Below, one piece after another: positions 36,615 to 41,060 of a stretch of 41,060 bases of DNA. This DNA is from Desulfurococcaceae archaeon (lineage in GTDB: Archaea; Thermoproteota; Thermoprotei_A; Sulfolobales; NBVN01). The DNA is taken from contig JAJHRE010000006.1 in assembly GCA_020832985.1 (NCBI GenBank), positions 1-41,060 of the forward strand. The letters run 5' to 3'. The notes under the pieces were generated by a model. It saw nothing but the letters and a program-made list of their open reading frames with translations. It was not told where the DNA came from and ran no database searches. The translations under genes and the position numbers were made by a program. Positions within the stretch are counted from its first letter, which is position 1; each line of letters starts with the position of its first letter.

Positions 36615-37589
36615 GTGGAGAAGGTGCTTGAGATACTAGGTTTGAGAGTATACTACGAATTACCTCAAGGTACTGTTAAAGCTGTTGATGGTGTAGACCT
36701 AGATGTATTTAAAGGTGAGATTTTAGGAATTGCTGGTGAGAGTGGTTCTGGTAAATCAACACTTGCTCTAACTATAGCTGGGTTATTAAGACCTCCAGCT
36801 AAGGTAATATCTGGGAAAGTATTATTTAGAGGTATTGATATCCTTAGACTAAGTAATGATGAGTTAAGGAGTATTAGGGGTAGGAAGATAGGGATTATAT
36901 TCCAAGACCCAGTTACATACTTAAACCCGATATACACTGTAGGTTTTCAAGTTGGTGAAGTCTTTGAAGCTCATAGAGGTGGTAAAATACTTAAGTATCT
37001 TAATGAAGTCATTAACTTATTCAAAGCTGTTAAGATTGGTGATCCTGAGAGGAGGGTTTACTCATACCCACACCAATTAAGTGGTGGTATGAAACAGAGA
37101 GTGTTAATATCTATGGCAATTGCTGAGAAGCCAGAGTTAATAGTTGCTGACGAACCAACATCAGCTCTAGATGTAACTATTCAAGCAGAAATCGTTGAAC
37201 TACTTAATGAGATTAGGAAGGAGTTAAATACTTCAATAGTCTTCATAACTCATGACCTAGCACTACTGTTAGAGATAGCTGATAGGATTGCAGTCATGTA
37301 TGCTGGTAAGTTAGTTGAGGTTGGGAAGACTTATGAGATCTATAAAGACCCCTTACACCCGTATACTAAGGCATTAATCTCAGTATTGAGGTATGAGAGA
37401 AAGAGGAGGCCTACACCGATTAAGGGCTCAATACCTAGTCTGATAAACCCACCACCAGGTTGTAGATTCCATCCTAGATGTCCGTACGTATTACCTAAGT
37501 GCTCTCAAGTAGATCCTAAATTAGTTAATGTTAATGGTAGGTATGTCTCATGCTTATTAGTTGGTGGTAGTGATGGAGGAGGTAGTTAA
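36615..37589 (+). CDS. dppD: Peptide ABC transporter ATPase
   Basis: GESGSGKSTLALTIAGLL, LSGGMKQRVLI, ADEPTSALDVT. Confidence 0.9.
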   Translation: MEKVLEILGLRVYYELPQGTVKAVDGVDLDVFKGEILGIAGESGSGKSTLALTIAGLLRPPAKVISGKVLFRGIDILRLSNDELRSIRGRKIGIIFQDPVTYLNPIYTVGFQVGEVFEAHRGGKILKYLNEVINLFKAVKIGDPERRVYSYPHQLSGGMKQRVLISMAIAEKPELIVADEPTSALDVTIQAEIVELLNEIRKELNTSIVFITHDLALLLEIADRIAVMYAGKLVEVGKTYEIYKDPLHPYTKALISVLRYERKRRPTPIKGSIPSLINPPPGCRFHPRCPYVLPKCSQVDPKLVNVNGRYVSCLLVGGSDGGGS

Positions 37590-38550
37590 GGTAGTTAATG
37601 TTAGGAAGTACTTCCCACTATACTCTGGACTATTCTCTAAGGTCTATGTAAGAGCTGTTGATGGTGTAGACTTAGAATTACGTAGCGGTGAAGTGCTTGC
37701 ATTAGTTGGTGAGAGTGGTTCTGGTAAGTCAACACTTGGTAGGATAGTAGCAGGTCTGATAAAGCCTGACTCAGGTGAAGTACTCTACAGAGGTCATAAC
37801 ATATTCAGACGTAGTAACTCGTTGAGGGAGGTAAGACATAAGATCCAGGCAGTATTTCAAAATCCTGATAGTAGTTTAAACCCTAGAATGCAGATATTCG
37901 ACATATTGAGAGAAGCTATACTAACTAAAAAGCCTAATCTAAGTAAGTCTGAAGTGTTGAGTGAAGTATTAAGACTATTAAGAGCTGTAGGACTTTCTGA
38001 AGACCACCTACTTAAGTACCCCCACGAACTCTCAGGAGGTGAGAAGCAGAGGGTAGCTATTGCTAGGGCATTAGCTGTAGAACCTGAGGTATTAGTAGCT
38101 GATGAGATAGTATCAGCTTTAGACGTATCCGTCAGAGCTCAAGTAATGAACGTACTAATGGACGTTATAGATATGTTTAAGTTAAGTGTTATATTCATAA
38201 CCCATGATATGGGGTTAGTCTGGAGTATCTCTGATAGAGTTGCTGTCATGTACTTAGGTAAGTTAGTTGAGGTTGGGAAGACTGAAGACATATTCAAGAA
38301 TCCTCAACACCCATACACGAAGATGTTACTAGTATCATCACCTATAATATCATCATCTAATGCGTATAGAGACTTAAGATTTAAACCTATGGGTGAGCCC
38401 CCAAGCCCTATAAACCCACCGAAAGGGTGTAGATTCGTTACTAGATGCCCTATAGCAGTACCTGAATGTAATTCAGTAGAACCTCAACTAATTGAGGTTT
38501 CTGAAGACCATAAAGTTGCTTGTATAAGAGTTAATGAACACGTCAACTAA
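37561..38550 (+). CDS. dppF: Peptide ABC transporter ATPase
   Basis: GESGSGKSTLGRIVAGLI, LSGGEKQRVAIARAL, ADEIVSALDVS. Confidence 0.9.
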   Translation: MVVVMEEVVKVVNVRKYFPLYSGLFSKVYVRAVDGVDLELRSGEVLALVGESGSGKSTLGRIVAGLIKPDSGEVLYRGHNIFRRSNSLREVRHKIQAVFQNPDSSLNPRMQIFDILREAILTKKPNLSKSEVLSEVLRLLRAVGLSEDHLLKYPHELSGGEKQRVAIARALAVEPEVLVADEIVSALDVSVRAQVMNVLMDVIDMFKLSVIFITHDMGLVWSISDRVAVMYLGKLVEVGKTEDIFKNPQHPYTKMLLVSSPIISSSNAYRDLRFKPMGEPPSPINPPKGCRFVTRCPIAVPECNSVEPQLIEVSEDHKVACIRVNEHVN

Positions 38551-38663
38551 TTTTTTACTATTATTGATAAGTACTAGATTAAATTTTATTTGATGGTTAG
38601 GTCATAAGTGAATATTAGTTAAAGGTTTAAAAACCCCTACTCCCTAGTATAGGGGGTACCTCT

Positions 38664-40301
38664 ATGAGGTTAAGTAAAGGTGCTTTAAGTAAGACCGCAG
38701 CTATAATAATAGCTGTTGTCGTCGTGATAGCTGTTATAGGCGGTGTTGCCGTCCTAACTAGACAGCCACAACCATCACCTACACCAACACCTACATCACC
38801 ATCTCCAACTACTGCGACAGTAGTAACAACACCTACCGTAACTAAAAAAGATACTATTAAGGTAGCTATAGGTGTTGACTTAGATACTGTAGATCCTCAT
38901 GCACAGACAACCACTATGGTCTACAACGTGTTAAGGCATTGTTATGAGACTTTAGTATGGTTTGATGAGAAGGGTAATGTAATTCCTTGGCTTGCTGAGA
39001 AGTGGGAGGTATCACCAGATGGTAAGGTATATACGTTCTATATTAGGAAGGGTGTGAAATTCCATGATGGTTCAGAACTTGATGCCTACGTAGTTAAGGC
39101 TAACTTCGATAGGTGGTTAGACCCAACAGTTAGAGTTCCTCAAAGGGGTCAGTTAGGCCCTATAGAGAAGGTTGAAGTAGTTGATAAGTATACCGTTAAG
39201 GTGTATATGAAGACACCATACGCAGTATTCCTTAGGGCGTTAGGGGCATACCTACTCATAACTAGCTCTGGAGTTATTACATCCTTCGGTAATAAGACAA
39301 TCACTGAGGTCATCGGTACAGGCCCGTATAAGTTTGTGGCTTGGGAGAAGGGTAAGAGGATAGTTATTGAGAGGTTTGACGATTACTGGGGTGAGAAACC
39401 TGTGTTGAAGAGGATTGAGTGGTTAGTAATTCCTGAAGCATCTACTAGGTTAGCAGCTTTACTAGCAGGTGATGTTGACTTCGCATTCAACCTACCACCT
39501 ACAGACCTTGAGAGGGTTAAGGGTGATGCTAGGTTTACAGTACTAACACCGACTAGTAATAGGATTATATTCGTAGCTATGATTCCTAGAGGACCTCTAG
39601 CGGATCCTAAGGTTAGGCAAGCACTTAACTACGCAGTTGATGTAGACTCAATAATTAAGAACGTACTCTACGGACTAGGTATTAAGACTAACGCACCACT
39701 ACCACCACACTTCTTCGGATATGCTGATATGCCTCCATACACTTACAACCCTGAGAAGGCTAAGCAATTACTTGCTGAGGCTGGATACCCACAAGGATTT
39801 AAAGTAGTACTTATGCACCCGACAGGTAGGTACTTAATGGATAAGCAGGTTGCTGAAGCTATACAGGCATACCTATCTAAGGTCGGTATCACTGTTGAAT
39901 TAAAGACTATGGACTGGCCTAGCTTCGTAGCAGAACTACTTAAACCTCTAGATCAGAAGACTTTCGATATGGTATTATTGGGTTGGGGTCCTGCAGTAGC
40001 TGATGCACACTTCACACTCTACGGACAATTCCACTCAGCTCAAGCAACTCCTAAAGGGTTAGCAGCAGCACACTACAACAACTCAGAAGTTGATAAGTTA
40101 TTGGAGGCGGCTTTAGCTGAGTTAAACGAGAGTAAGAGGGCTGAGTACTATAAGAAGGCTATAGAGATTATATGGCGTGATGCACCGTGGATATTCCTAT
40201 ACACTCAGAAGTGGTTCTTCGCATCATCAGCAAGTTTAGAAGGTTATAAAGTACATATAGATGGTGAGCAAGTCTACTTCTGGAAAGCATATGTTAAGTA
40301 A
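38664..40301 (+). CDS. Peptide ABC transporter substrate-binding protein
   Basis: N-terminal TM, Pro/Thr linker, WEVSPDGKVYTFYIRKGVKFHDG, SBP_bac_5 type. Confidence 0.9.
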   Translation: MRLSKGALSKTAAIIIAVVVVIAVIGGVAVLTRQPQPSPTPTPTSPSPTTATVVTTPTVTKKDTIKVAIGVDLDTVDPHAQTTTMVYNVLRHCYETLVWFDEKGNVIPWLAEKWEVSPDGKVYTFYIRKGVKFHDGSELDAYVVKANFDRWLDPTVRVPQRGQLGPIEKVEVVDKYTVKVYMKTPYAVFLRALGAYLLITSSGVITSFGNKTITEVIGTGPYKFVAWEKGKRIVIERFDDYWGEKPVLKRIEWLVIPEASTRLAALLAGDVDFAFNLPPTDLERVKGDARFTVLTPTSNRIIFVAMIPRGPLADPKVRQALNYAVDVDSIIKNVLYGLGIKTNAPLPPHFFGYADMPPYTYNPEKAKQLLAEAGYPQGFKVVLMHPTGRYLMDKQVAEAIQAYLSKVGITVELKTMDWPSFVAELLKPLDQKTFDMVLLGWGPAVADAHFTLYGQFHSAQATPKGLAAAHYNNSEVDKLLEAALAELNESKRAEYYKKAIEIIWRDAPWIFLYTQKWFFASSASLEGYKVHIDGEQVYFWKAYVK

Positions 40302-40351
40302 TTTCCTTAAGTAAATATTAACTAAACCAACACTTTTTTCTAAGGATTTCA

Positions 40352-41060
40352 ATGGATCTCTACACGACAAATATGAGTAAGTTGAAGGGGTTGATGAGTT
40401 CTAAAGGACTGGAGTCTCTAATCATATGTGGTCAACCAAATATTACGTACTTCACAGGAGTCCCTAAACCTTCAGGTACGTTAATGTTAGTTGTTGGTGA
40501 TGAGGTGACGTTACTTACCCCATTACTTGATTATGAGAGGGTTTCAAAATCTATAGGTACTCGGGATATTAACGTAGTACCCTATAGTAGGTATGCGGTT
40601 AAGGCTTACGTAGATTATGTTGAGGACTTAACAGGCTATGTTAAGAAGAAGTTATCAGGTGTTAGTAGGTTAGGTATTGATTTAAACTATATCAACTACC
40701 TCATATACGGGTTGGTTAATGCATTAACAGTTGATGTAGTTGATGTAAGTAGTGATATTCAGCTTATGAGGTCTGTTAAGGAGGGGTATGAGGTTGAGTT
40801 TATTCGTAAGGCTTTAAGGATATCTGAGGAGGCTTTGATGAGGACTATTAATGAGTTAAGCTATGGAGTTACTGAGTTAGGTGTTGTAGGGGTTTTAGAG
40901 AAGTTTATGAGGGATTTAGGTGCTGATGGTGTAGCCTTCGACACTATAGTAGCTTCAGGTGTTAATTCAGTCTACCCGCACGCATTACCAGGTAGTGATG
41001 TTATACAGCCTAACACACCTGTAGTTATGGATTTAGGAGCTACCTACAGGTCATACTCAT
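40352..41060 (+). CDS. M24 Xaa-Pro aminopeptidase-like, 3' truncated by window
   Basis: MDLYTTNMSKLKGLMSSKGLESLIICGQPNITYFTG...QLMRSVKEGYEVEFIRKALRISEEAL...AFDTIVASGVNSVYPHALPG. Confidence 0.85.
   Translation, partial: MDLYTTNMSKLKGLMSSKGLESLIICGQPNITYFTGVPKPSGTLMLVVGDEVTLLTPLLDYERVSKSIGTRDINVVPYSRYAVKAYVDYVEDLTGYVKKKLSGVSRLGIDLNYINYLIYGLVNALTVDVVDVSSDIQLMRSVKEGYEVEFIRKALRISEEALMRTINELSYGVTELGVVGVLEKFMRDLGADGVAFDTIVASGVNSVYPHALPGSDVIQPNTPVVMDLGATYRSYS

Noticed and set aside
38664-38850. Pro/Thr repeat in the substrate-binding protein as a possible recombination repeat
   Set aside because: Normal linker of archaeal membrane-anchored binding proteins
1-41060. CRISPR arrays, rRNA and tRNA genes
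   Set aside because: No regularly spaced repeats and no tRNA T-arm/CCA-like or rRNA-like segments recognised by eye; the 10191-10345 GC-rich segment was considered as tRNA or C/D RNA but lacks their consensus layout

Overview
AT-rich thermophilic archaeal (probably Thermoproteota/Crenarchaeota) chromosome segment with two different halves. About 1-21 kb is a decaying accessory/defence island. It contains several VapBC/PIN modules (some solo or truncated), five PaREP1/HEPN-like genes, two readable and at least four relic clan-AA aspartyl proteases, and a RecF/OLD-like ATPase paired with a TOPRIM-like small protein. It also holds a DNA methyltransferase with an unknown companion, an EVE-domain relic, truncated methyltransferase and ATPase pseudogenes, and a TnpB-only IS605-like element inserted into a PaREP1 gene. 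That element carries a small divergent-promoter ORF and a GC-rich, strongly foldable non-coding segment. About 21-41 kb is mostly intact core metabolism: class III signal-peptide (pilin-like) proteins, two radical SAM proteins next to a lipoate ligase (LipS1/LipS2-type lipoyl synthase), larB/larC, trmO, a DAACS transporter, a secreted Lon-like S16 protease, a nucleoside phosphorylase, an Fe-S HhH-like protein, a Dpp-type peptide ABC transporter and an M24 peptidase. A short intergenic relic region there carries a prephenate dehydratase remnant and a hairpin resembling an IS605/TnpB end. The strongest candidates for undescribed biology are the TnpB element lacking a recognisable Zn-ribbon with its structured RNA candidate, the ATPase + TOPRIM-like pair, the 127-aa protein/PIN pair with antitoxin-like architecture, and the methyltransferase + unknown pair. 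All calls come from reading the sequence; no searches were run.
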